Assembly: GCA_944349855.1 (NCBI GenBank)
Contig: CALVNS010000003.1
Location: 43,883 to 107,882, forward strand
DNA: 64,000 nucleotides
Direction of reading: 5' to 3'
Source of the DNA: an uncultured Eubacteriales bacterium
GTDB lineage: Bacteria; Bacillota; Clostridia; Christensenellales; Aristaeellaceae
In this document: piece after piece, positions 25,882 through 34,676 of the stretch
Position numbering within the stretch: the stretch's first letter is position 1
How the letters are laid out: every line of letters begins with the position of its first letter
Program-made: the position numbers and the translations under genes
The notes under the pieces: generated by a model
Seen by the model: only the letters and a program-made list of their open reading frames with translations
Told to the model about the DNA's origin: nothing
Databases searched by the model: none

Positions 25882-25890
25882 ATTATAACA
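25882..25890 (-). promoter_or_regulatory. Extended -10 promoter of the response regulator
   Basis: TGTTATAAT on the minus strand (TG plus perfect TATAAT), about 45 bases upstream of the start; no good -35 seen. Confidence 0.65.
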
Positions 25891-25940
25891 TGTCCGCGCC
25901 CGCAGGCCTATAAAAATTTTATAAAGTTGGCATTCCCCAC

Positions 25941-25969
25941 TTGCCCGACGCCGGATGGCCCCCTATAAT
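25941..25969 (+). promoter_or_regulatory. Promoter of the oadB-like operon
   Basis: TTGCCC (25941-25946), 17-base spacer, TATAAT (25964-25969). Confidence 0.82.
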
Positions 25970-25999
25970 GAAACTACCATTTTGACAGGGGGATCTTGT

Positions 26000-27133
26000 A
26001 TGCAGTCATTTCTGTCGGACCTGTTCGGCAACGCGCTGAACATCACCCTCCCCATGGTCGCCATGTGGTGCATCGGCGCGCTGCTGATCTACCTGGCGAT
26101 CAAGCGCGACATGGAGCCCACGCTGCTGCTGCCCATGGGCTTTGGCGCGATCCTGGTCAACCTGCCCATGTCCGGCGCGGTCACGCAGATCGCCGAGGGC
26201 GTGGAGGAGATCGGCGTGATCGACGTGCTGTTCAACGCGGGCATCGCCAACGAGCTGTTCCCGCTGCTGCTGTTCATCGGCATCGGCGCGATGATCGACT
26301 TCGGCCCGCTGCTGCAAAACCCAAAGCTCATGCTCTTCGGCGCGGCGGCGCAGTTCGGCATCTTCTTCACGCTGGGCATGGCCTCGCTGCTGGGCTTTGA
26401 GCTCAAGGACGCCGCGTCCATCGCCATCATCGGCGCGGCGGACGGCCCCACGGCCATCTTCGTGGCCAACTTCTTCGAGTCCAACTACCTGGGCGCGATC
26501 ATCGTGGCGGCCTACAGCTACATGGCGCTGGTGCCCATCGTGCAGCCGCCGGTGATCAAGCTGATCACCACCAAGGAGGAGCGGCGCATCCGCATGGCCT
26601 ACGAGCAGCGCAGCATCTCCCGCACGACGCGCATCCTGTTCCCGATCGTCATCACGATGATCACGGGCATCGTCTCCCCGCGCTCGGTGGCGCTGATCGG
26701 CTTCCTGATGTTCGGCAACCTGCTGCGCGAGTGCGGCGTGCTGGACAGCCTGTCCGAAACCGCCCAGAAGGTGCTGGCCAACCTGGTCACGCTGTTCCTG
26801 GGCATCACCATCGCCGCGCGCATGCAGGCCGACGCCTTCCTCAACCCGCAGACGCTGCTCATCCTCGGCCTGGGCCTGATCGCCTTTGTGATGGACACCG
26901 TCGGCGGCGTGCTCTTTGCCAAGCTGCTCAACCTGTTCTGCAAGGAGAAGATCAACCCCATGATCGGCGCGGCCGGCATCAGCGCCTTCCCGATGAGCGC
27001 GCGCGTCGTGCACAAGATGGGCCTTGCGGAGGACAACCAGAACTTCCTGCTGATGCACTCCATCGGCGTGAACGTGTCCGGACAGATCGCCTCGGTCATC
27101 GCGGGCGGCCTGATCCTCAACTTCTTCGGCTAA
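26000..27133 (+). CDS. Sodium-translocating decarboxylase beta subunit (OadB/GcdB type)
   Basis: Membrane subunit that couples biotin-carboxyl decarboxylation to Na+ export in oxaloacetate, methylmalonyl-CoA or glutaconyl-CoA decarboxylases. 377 residues, about ten membrane segments, with the family motif 'AIIGAADGPTAIFVAN' (the essential Asp) and 'GNLLRECGVLDSLSETAQ', 'MDTVGGVLFAKLLNL'. ATG 26000 has AGGGGGAT seven bases upstream. The alpha (carboxyltransferase) and biotin-carrier genes are not in the window; only a 45-residue membrane peptide follows. Confidence 0.9.
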   Translation: MQSFLSDLFGNALNITLPMVAMWCIGALLIYLAIKRDMEPTLLLPMGFGAILVNLPMSGAVTQIAEGVEEIGVIDVLFNAGIANELFPLLLFIGIGAMIDFGPLLQNPKLMLFGAAAQFGIFFTLGMASLLGFELKDAASIAIIGAADGPTAIFVANFFESNYLGAIIVAAYSYMALVPIVQPPVIKLITTKEERRIRMAYEQRSISRTTRILFPIVITMITGIVSPRSVALIGFLMFGNLLRECGVLDSLSETAQKVLANLVTLFLGITIAARMQADAFLNPQTLLILGLGLIAFVMDTVGGVLFAKLLNLFCKEKINPMIGAAGISAFPMSARVVHKMGLAEDNQNFLLMHSIGVNVSGQIASVIAGGLILNFFG

Positions 27134-27149
27134 GGAGGGCCTCAAAGCC

Positions 27150-27287
27150 ATGAATGTAAGCGCCTTTCTCTACACGCTGCCCTACATCGTCAAGGGCATG
27201 GTCGGCATCTTCCTCGTCACGGGCGTGATCGTGCTCACGATCAACCTGCTCAGCCGCTACGCGGGCGGCAAGTCCAAGGAGGACTGA
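27150..27287 (+). CDS. 45-residue single-span membrane peptide, possible OadG-like small subunit
   Basis: ATG 27150 with AAGGAGGG upstream and 16 bases after the beta-subunit stop. The peptide begins MNVSAFLYTLPYIVKG, has one hydrophobic helix (about 11-34, 'MVGIFLVTGVIVLTINLL') and ends in a charged SRYAGGKSKED tail. Operon position and topology (one N-terminal span, short charged cytoplasmic tail) recall the gamma/delta anchor subunits of Na+ decarboxylases, which are larger. A terminator follows. Real gene very likely; role inferred. Confidence 0.75.
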   Translation: MNVSAFLYTLPYIVKGMVGIFLVTGVIVLTINLLSRYAGGKSKED

Positions 27288-27298
27288 ACGACGCCAAC

Positions 27299-27333
27299 GG
27301 GGCGCGGCCTTTCGGCCGCGCCCCGCTTTTTTT
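27299..27333 (+). terminator. Terminator of the oadB-like operon
   Basis: GGGGCGCGGCC-TTTC-GGCCGCGCCCC followed by GCTTTTTTT. Convergent with the second MATE gene, which ends 15 bases away. Confidence 0.92.
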
Positions 27334-27347
27334 GATTTGCCGGGCGC

Positions 27348-28721
27348 CTACGCGCTCAGCTCCCGCCCGGCTGCGCGCAGCACCTTGCGCCGCACCACCA
27401 CGAAGCATGCGAAGTGCACCGCCGCGGTGATGATCCACGAGACCGGATAGGAGATATAGAGCATCGTCAGCGTGCGGTCGGCCGCGAAGATCGTATAGAT
27501 CCACACGATCCGCAGCCCGCACGCGCCCAGGATGGACACGATCATCGGCACGACCGAGCTGCCCATGCCGCGCAGCGAGCCGACCAGCACGTCCATCCAG
27601 CCGCATATGAAGTACGTCGTGGCGATGACGACCAGGCGCTTCATGCCCATCTGCACGACCGTGGCATCCGTCGTGTACAGGCGCAGCAGCTCCGGCCCCA
27701 GCGCATACACGATCAGCCCCAGCGACAGGCCCACCGCCGTGACCGTCAGGATGCAGCTGAGCAGGATGCGCCCGATGCGCTCGTAGCGGCCCGCGCCCAG
27801 ATTCTGGCTGGTGAAGGTCAGGTTCGCCTGGTAGATGGAGTTCATCGCCGTGTAGACGAAGCCCTCCAGGTTGGCCGCCGCCGCGTTGCCCGCCATGACC
27901 GTGGAGCCAAAGGAGTTGACCGCCGACTGGATCAGCACGTTGGAGATCGAGAACACCGACCCCTGCAGCCCCGCCGGCAGGCCCACGCGCATCATCTCCG
28001 CGAACTTGTCGCGCGCGATGCGCACCCGCTTCAGGTCCAGGTGGATCGCGCCGCCGGAGCGCATCAGGCACAGCAGCACCAGCGCCGCCGAGATGCACTG
28101 GGAGATCACCGTGGCCAGCGCCACGCCCGCCACGTCCATGTGCAGCACGATCACGAAGAACAGGTTGAGCACGATGTTCACCACGCCCGCGATGAACAGA
28201 TAGTACAGCGGCCGGCGCGTGTCGCCCACCGCGCGCAGGATCGCCGCGCCGAAGTTGTACAGCATCGTGGCGACCATGCCGCCGAAGTAGATCTTCATAT
28301 ACAGCGCGGCCAAGTCCAGCACGTCCTCGGGCGTGCCCATCAGCTCCAGCAGCGGCCGCGCCAGCGCGATGCCAAACGCCGTCACCAGCACGCCGCACAC
28401 CACGCTCAGCCCGATGGCCGTGTGCACCGCCTCGCCCACGTCCTTCCAGCGGCCCGCGCCGTAGTTGCGCGCCACCACCACGCTCGCGCCGATGGACATG
28501 CCCATGAACACGTTGACGATCAGATTGATCAGCGCGCCCGTGGAGCCGACCGCCGCCAGCGACGTGCTGCCCGCAAACTGGCCCACGACGACGATATCCG
28601 CCGCATTGAACAGCAGCTGCAGGATGCCCGAGAGCATCAGCGGCACGGAGAAGACCAGAATCGACCGCACCAGCGGCCCGTTGAGCATGTCGACCTCGTA
28701 ATGACGGCGTGAGAAATGCAT
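27348..28721 (-). CDS. Second MATE-family antiporter
   Basis: 457 residues from ATG 28721 (AAGGAGAC upstream). 'DMLNGPLVRSILVFSVPLMLSGILQLLFNAADIVVVGQFAG' (in part PLMLSGILQLLFNAAD) opens the first half; 'GDTRRPLYYLFIAGVVNIVLN' and 'NSIYQANLTFTSQNLGAGR' are typical MATE loops. About twelve membrane segments. It is a paralogue of the protein encoded at 17396-18757 in fold and length but clearly diverged. It lies 44 bases downstream of the trmB-NUDIX gene on the same strand. Confidence 0.88.
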   Translation of the reverse strand: MHFSRRHYEVDMLNGPLVRSILVFSVPLMLSGILQLLFNAADIVVVGQFAGSTSLAAVGSTGALINLIVNVFMGMSIGASVVVARNYGAGRWKDVGEAVHTAIGLSVVCGVLVTAFGIALARPLLELMGTPEDVLDLAALYMKIYFGGMVATMLYNFGAAILRAVGDTRRPLYYLFIAGVVNIVLNLFFVIVLHMDVAGVALATVISQCISAALVLLCLMRSGGAIHLDLKRVRIARDKFAEMMRVGLPAGLQGSVFSISNVLIQSAVNSFGSTVMAGNAAAANLEGFVYTAMNSIYQANLTFTSQNLGAGRYERIGRILLSCILTVTAVGLSLGLIVYALGPELLRLYTTDATVVQMGMKRLVVIATTYFICGWMDVLVGSLRGMGSSVVPMIVSILGACGLRIVWIYTIFAADRTLTMLYISYPVSWIITAAVHFACFVVVRRKVLRAAGRELSA

Positions 28722-28765
28722 CGTTCCGTCTCCTTCCTGCTTCTTGCGTTCCCTGTATTCCTGCG

Positions 28766-29839
28766 TCAGGGCGCGTCCCGCGCGGCCAGCGCGCGCGCCA
28801 TCTGCACGTCCGCCGGGCACAGCGCGTAGCCCGTCAGCGCCCGCGGGCGCACCCAGGCCGCCTGCGCGTGCTCGCGCAGCTCCAGCGGCCCGCCCTCCTC
28901 CAGCGCGGCGCGCACAAACGTCAGCGACACCGTGCGCGAGGGGTAGGCGTACACCGTCTCGCCCAGCTCCTGCACCGGGCGGATCCGCGCGCCCAGCTCC
29001 TCCAGCACCTCGCGCCGCGCGCACGCCGCGGCGCCCTCGCCCGGCTCCAGCTTGCCGCCCGGAAACTCCCACCGGCCCGCGCACTCGCCGCCCGGCCCGC
29101 GCCGGCACAGCAGCACCTCGCCGCGCGCATTCTCGATCACCGCCGCCGCCACGCGCACCAGCCGCCCGGCCGGCAGCAGCGCGTCCGGCCGCTTGACCGC
29201 AATCAAAAACTTCACCGGCACGCCCTGCGCCGCATACTTGAGCTCGTGTTCGCTCTCGTAGTTGGGCGCGTAGCCGCTGCGGTGCAGGTCGCGCGTGAGA
29301 TAGCGCACCTCGAACCCGCACGACGAAAGATACCCCAGCGTGTCGTCAAAGAGCGCGTCATCGTCCGTCTTGAAGTGCAGCTCGCCCCCGTCCATGAGAA
29401 ACGAGCGGTACTGCCACAGCTGGCGCGGGTGCGTCAGGCGCCGCTTCTCGTGCCGCTTCTTGAGCGTCCAAGGGTTACAGAAGCTGATGTGGATGCGCTC
29501 CACCGCGTCCTGTGCGGCGAAGTACTGCCCGATCTGCTCCACGTTCAGCGCCGCCAGGATCAGGTTGTCCACCGGCGCGTCCCCGTACGCCGCCTGCGCG
29601 TTGCGCCGCGCACAGCCCAGCACGTCGCGCCCCACGTCCACCGCCACGAAGTTCACGCCCGGGTTGTCCCGCGCCATGCGCGCCGTCGACACGCCCTTGC
29701 CGCACCCCAGCTCCACCTGCAGCGGCTGCCGCCGCGCAAATTCGTCCCCCCAGCGCCCCCGCAGCTGCGCCGGCTCCTCGCGGTAGTAGCCGCACGCCGC
29801 CAGCTCCGGCCGCGCCCAGGGTTTGCGTCTCATGTGCAA
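28766..29839 (-). CDS. trmB: Fusion: tRNA (guanine-N7-)-methyltransferase TrmB plus NUDIX hydrolase
   Basis: 357 residues in one uninterrupted frame. Residues 1-215 are TrmB: 'MRRKPWARPELAAC' start, SAM loop 'VELGCGKG' (42-49), and the tRNA-binding 'FCNPWTLKKRHEKRRLTHPRQ' block (in part NPWTLKKRHEKRRL), which makes m7G46. Residues about 225-350 are a NUDIX domain with complete box G262-x5-E268-x7-R276-E277-VLEE-x-G283, typical of MutT/8-oxo-dGTPase relatives. TTG 29839 is preferred: AAGGAGG is nine bases away and MHMRRKPW matches the usual TrmB start; ATG 29833 is the alternative. Full catalytic residues appear intact in both halves. Confidence 0.85.
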   Translation of the reverse strand: MHMRRKPWARPELAACGYYREEPAQLRGRWGDEFARRQPLQVELGCGKGVSTARMARDNPGVNFVAVDVGRDVLGCARRNAQAAYGDAPVDNLILAALNVEQIGQYFAAQDAVERIHISFCNPWTLKKRHEKRRLTHPRQLWQYRSFLMDGGELHFKTDDDALFDDTLGYLSSCGFEVRYLTRDLHRSGYAPNYESEHELKYAAQGVPVKFLIAVKRPDALLPAGRLVRVAAAVIENARGEVLLCRRGPGGECAGRWEFPGGKLEPGEGAAACARREVLEELGARIRPVQELGETVYAYPSRTVSLTFVRAALEEGGPLELREHAQAAWVRPRALTGYALCPADVQMARALAARDAP

Positions 29840-29972
29840 AGGCGCACGCCTCCTTCCGCGGCCCGCAGGCCGCTCTGTCCTCTTATTATACCGCGAACCG
29901 CCCGCCTTGTAAATCGCCGCCGCAAAACCGAACATTATTAAAAAGCAATATGAAAAAGTTTGTTTTTTCTCA

Positions 29973-30001
29973 TTGCAAACGCGGCGCGGTTTTGCTATAC
30001 T
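29973..30001 (+). promoter_or_regulatory. Promoter of the purine operon
   Basis: TTGCAA (29973-29978), 17-base spacer, TATACT (29996-30001) with TG for an extended -10. The leader to purE is only about 75 bases; I see no purine riboswitch in it. Confidence 0.85.
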
Positions 30002-30081
30002 CAAAGCGTATCGCGCGCGCCCGGAGCCGCCGGACGCTGCGCGCCATTCACGCGCGAGGCGCGTTGGGGAGGGAAAGACAC

Positions 30082-30579
30082 ATGCCCAAGGCTGCGTTGT
30101 TCATGGGTTCAAAGAGCGACTTTGCGTCGCTGGAGGGCTGCGTTCGGGTGCTCAAGTCCTTCGGCATTGACACGACGGTGCGGGTGGCGTCGGCGCACCG
30201 CACGCCGCAGGTGGTGGCGGAGTTTGCCGCAGGCGCGCGGGCAAACGGCTATGAGGTGATCCTGGCGGCGGCGGGCAAGGCCGCACACCTGGCCGGGGTG
30301 ATCGCCGGGCACACGACGCTGCCGGTGATCGGGATTCCGGTGAAATCCTCGTTCATGGACGGGCTGGACTCGCTGCTGTCCACGGTGCAGATGCCCACGG
30401 GCATCCCGGTGGCGACGGTGGCGGTGGGCGGCGGGGACAACGCGGCCTACCTGTGCGCGCAGATCCTGTCGATCAAGTACCCGGAGATCGCCCGCAAGCT
30501 GGCCGAGCACCGCGAGCAGATGGCCGCGGGCATCGCCCGGGACGACGCGGCCGTGGCCGAGCAGGCGCGGACGCTGTAA
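30082..30579 (+). CDS. purE: 5-(carboxyamino)imidazole ribonucleotide mutase
   Basis: Converts N5-CAIR to CAIR. 165 residues. '[13 protein letters not shown]', '[14 protein letters not shown]', '[26 protein letters not shown]' (in part [12 protein letters not shown]) are class I/II PurE blocks with the active-site His of SAHRTP. SD GGGAGGG. First gene of the pur cluster; no purK adjoins. The wording of loop AAAGKAAHL rather than AGGAAHLPG hints at a class II (direct CO2) enzyme, not decided here. Confidence 0.93.
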   Translation: MPKAALFMGSKSDFASLEGCVRVLKSFGIDTTVRVASAHRTPQVVAEFAAGARANGYEVILAAAGKAAHLAGVIAGHTTLPVIGIPVKSSFMDGLDSLLSTVQMPTGIPVATVAVGGGDNAAYLCAQILSIKYPEIARKLAEHREQMAAGIARDDAAVAEQARTL

Positions 30580-30591
30580 CGGAGGGACGGC

Positions 30592-32013
<1,422 letters not shown>

Positions 32014-32043
32014 GCGCCCCGGCGCGGAAAGGACGGTTTTGCC

Positions 32044-33078
32044 ATGATCACCTACAAGGACGCGGGCGTGGACGTCGAGCGCGGCTACGAGGCCGTGCGG
32101 CGCATGAAGCAGCACGTGCAAAAGACGTTTGACGAAAACGTGCTGGGCGGGCTGGGCTCGTTCGGCGGCTTCTACTCCATCGAAAACGAGCGCCTGGAAA
32201 AGCCCGTGCTCGTGGCGGGCACGGACGGCGTGGGCACCAAGCTCAAGCTGGCCTTCCTCATGGACCGCCACGACACCGTGGGCATCGACTGCGTGGCCAT
32301 GTGCGTCAACGACGTGGTGTGCCAGGGCGCCAGGCCGCTGCTCTTTCTGGACTACCTGGCCACCGGCCGCCTCGACCCCGAGCGCGTGGAGCAGGTGGTC
32401 AAGGGCGTGGCCGAGGGCTGCCGCCAGGCCGGCTGCGCGCTCATCGGCGGCGAGACCGCCGAGATGCCCGGCTTCTATCCCGAGGGCGAGTATGACCTGG
32501 CGGGCTTCACCGTGGGCATCGTCGACCGCGAGCGCTCCATCAGCGGCGAGCGCGTGCGCTCCGGCGACGCGCTGATCGGCCTGGCCTCCAGCGGCGTGCA
32601 CTCCAACGGCTACTCGCTCGTGCGCCGCCTGCTCCTGGACGGCGAGACCGACCTGAGCGCGCCCGTGCCCGAGCTGGACGGCCGCTCCCTGGGCGACACG
32701 CTGCTCACGCCCACGCGCATCTATGTCAAGAGCGCGCTCGCGCTGTGCCAGGCCTTCGACGTGCACGGCATCGCGCACATCACCGGCGGCGGCTTCATCG
32801 AAAACATCCCGCGCATCCTGCCCCAGGGCCTGTGCGCCCGCATCGAGCGCGGCGCGTGGCCCGTGCCACCCATCTTCGAGCTGCTGCGCAGCCGCGGCGG
32901 CCTGCAGGACGCGCAGATGTACAACACCTTCAACATGGGCGTGGGCATGGTCTTCGCCGTGCCCCAGGCGCAGGCGGACGCCTTCCTCGCAAGGGCCGGC
33001 GAGCTGGGCGAGCGCGCCTACCGCATCGGCGCCGTCGCGCCCCAGGCCGAGGGCGGCGAAAGGCTGGTGCTCGCATGA
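32044..33078 (+). CDS. purM: Phosphoribosylformylglycinamidine cyclo-ligase (AIR synthetase)
   Basis: ATP-dependent closure of FGAM to AIR. 344 residues. 'YKDAGVDVERGYEAV' opening, 'GTDGVGTKLKLAF', 'LIGGETAEMPGFYPEGEYDLAGF' (in part GGETAEMPGFY) and 'AHITGGGFIENIPRILP' are diagnostic. Its TGA overlaps the purN ATG (ATGA). Confidence 0.95.
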   Translation: MITYKDAGVDVERGYEAVRRMKQHVQKTFDENVLGGLGSFGGFYSIENERLEKPVLVAGTDGVGTKLKLAFLMDRHDTVGIDCVAMCVNDVVCQGARPLLFLDYLATGRLDPERVEQVVKGVAEGCRQAGCALIGGETAEMPGFYPEGEYDLAGFTVGIVDRERSISGERVRSGDALIGLASSGVHSNGYSLVRRLLLDGETDLSAPVPELDGRSLGDTLLTPTRIYVKSALALCQAFDVHGIAHITGGGFIENIPRILPQGLCARIERGAWPVPPIFELLRSRGGLQDAQMYNTFNMGVGMVFAVPQAQADAFLARAGELGERAYRIGAVAPQAEGGERLVLA

Positions 33079-33698
33079 GCAAGCGCATCGCCGTGCTCTG
33101 CTCCGGCGGCGGCACCAACCTGCAGGCCATCCTGGACGCCGTGGACGCCGGCGAGATCGACGGCCAGGTCGTGCTGGTGCTCGCCAACGCCTCGCGCGCC
33201 TTTGCGCTCGAGCGCGCCCGCGCCCACGGCATCGAGGCCCTGTTCGTCAGCCGCAAGCAGGCCGGCTCCGACGCGGCCTTCAACGACCGCATTCTGGAAC
33301 ACCTGCTGCGCGTGCGGGCCGACCTGGTCGTGCTGGCCGGCTACCTGCCCATCGTCGGCCCGCAGGTCGTGCGCGCGTTTGAGCACCGCATCCTCAACAT
33401 CCACCCGGCGCTCATCCCCGCCTTCTGCGGCCCGGGCATGTACGGCCACCACGTGCACCAGGCCGTGCTCGACTACGGCGCCAAGATCTCCGGCGCGACC
33501 GTGCACTTCGTGGACGAGCAGGTCGACCACGGCTGCATCGTCATGCAGGAGAGCGTGCCCGTGCTGCAGGATGACGACGCCGACGCGCTGGCCGCGCGCG
33601 TGCTGCAGGTCGAGCACCGCATCCTCCCGCGCAGCGTCGCGCTCTTCTGCGCTGGCAAATTGCGGGTAGATGGAAGGCGGGTATTTGTGGTACAATAA
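33075..33698 (+). CDS. purN: Phosphoribosylglycinamide formyltransferase
   Basis: 10-formyl-THF-dependent formylation of GAR. 207 residues. 'IAVLCSGGGTNLQAILDA' phosphate loop, 'HRILNIHPALIPAFCGPGMYG' (in part NIHPALIPAF, active His and the PxxF loop), 'GATVHFVDEQVDHG' with catalytic Asp. ATG in a 4-base overlap with purM. Confidence 0.94.
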   Translation: MSKRIAVLCSGGGTNLQAILDAVDAGEIDGQVVLVLANASRAFALERARAHGIEALFVSRKQAGSDAAFNDRILEHLLRVRADLVVLAGYLPIVGPQVVRAFEHRILNIHPALIPAFCGPGMYGHHVHQAVLDYGAKISGATVHFVDEQVDHGCIVMQESVPVLQDDDADALAARVLQVEHRILPRSVALFCAGKLRVDGRRVFVVQ

Positions 33699-33747
33699 TC
33701 CCGGCCCCTGTTTTTTGCCGAAATTCGCGCAAACCGGCCTCAATGCC

Positions 33748-33776
33748 TTGCCTTTGCGCGCTTTTTCGCGTAAGAT
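33748..33776 (+). promoter_or_regulatory. Internal promoter before the GNAT gene
   Basis: TTGCCT (33748-33753), 17-base spacer, TAAGAT (33771-33776), in a 120-base gap after purN. Confidence 0.6.
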
Positions 33777-33818
33777 AACAGGGCCCGGAGTTACCACGGA
33801 TAGAAGGAGAGCCTTCCG

Positions 33819-34625
33819 ATGAAGATCTTTCATCCCCAGAGCGGCATGAACGGCGCGCAACGGGATCACTGTTTTCTCATTCAGGACGACGCGGGCGTCG
33901 AGCTGGGCCAGGGCAGCGTGCTGGCGCGCAACATGCGCGAGGTCTACCCCGAGCGGCCCATGCAGATCGCCCTGGACATGGACGCCCACCCCCGCGCGCG
34001 CGACATGCTCTTCGGCGCGCTGCGCGCGCAGGCCAGCGCGCTGCACCGCCAGGCCGGCGCCCCGCCCGCCCGGCTGTACACCGAGTGCCAGATGGGCGAT
34101 ATGGACCGCTACAACTACTTCAAATTTCTCGGCTTTGACGACGCCGACGGCGACGAGCTGTTCCTGTGGCGCCTGAGCAAGCACGAGCGCACGGTCTACC
34201 CCCCGCTCTCGACGCAGATCATCGACATCCCGCGCCGCTCGCGCGCCGAGTCCGAGGCGCTCGTGCGCCGCATGCAGACCTTCGGCGCGGGCGAGCACGC
34301 CGTCGAATGGCTCGACGACGCCGCGCGCACGCCCAACTTCTGCGCGTTCGCCGTCTACGGCGGCAGCGAGCTGTGGGGCGAGGTCGTGACCACCGGCGAG
34401 GGCCAGGAGGCCCGCATCGAGGCGCTGTACACCACGCCCAAGTACCGCGGGCACGACGCGGCCACCGCGCTGCTCAGCCAGGTGCGCGTCACGCTGCTGG
34501 AGCGCGGCGTGCGCTTCGTGCGCATCAACGTGCCGCGCCGCAACCAGCGCGCCCTGCGCCTGCTGCAGCGCGCCCACTTCGAATGGGTGCGCACCGACCG
34601 GCTGTTTTTGGGCGTGGACCTGTGA
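33819..34625 (+). CDS. Tandem-GNAT N-acetyltransferase
   Basis: 268 residues. Two GNAT-like halves: residues 1-130 with a degenerate core ('LYTECQMGDMDRYNYFKFLGF'; in part GDMDRYNYFKFLGF) and 135-268 with the clearer acetyl-CoA segment 'ARIEALYTTPKYRGHDAATALLSQV' (in part PKYRGHDAATALL; the Q/RxxGxG/A loop) and 'RRNQRALRLLQRAHFEWV'. SD AAGGAGA. Lies inside the purine cluster between purN and purH on the same strand; substrate unknown, not a purine enzyme by homology. Confidence 0.82.
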   Translation: MKIFHPQSGMNGAQRDHCFLIQDDAGVELGQGSVLARNMREVYPERPMQIALDMDAHPRARDMLFGALRAQASALHRQAGAPPARLYTECQMGDMDRYNYFKFLGFDDADGDELFLWRLSKHERTVYPPLSTQIIDIPRRSRAESEALVRRMQTFGAGEHAVEWLDDAARTPNFCAFAVYGGSELWGEVVTTGEGQEARIEALYTTPKYRGHDAATALLSQVRVTLLERGVRFVRINVPRRNQRALRLLQRAHFEWVRTDRLFLGVDL

Positions 34626-34676
34626 CGCCCCTTTTTCCCCCTTTTTTTTCTTCGCTACACGAAAGGAGACGATGAC

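Noticed and set aside
29973-30081. Purine riboswitch or PurR box before purE
   Set aside because: The leader is about 75 bases and lacks the conserved loop sequences of purine or PRPP-type switches and an obvious PurBox.
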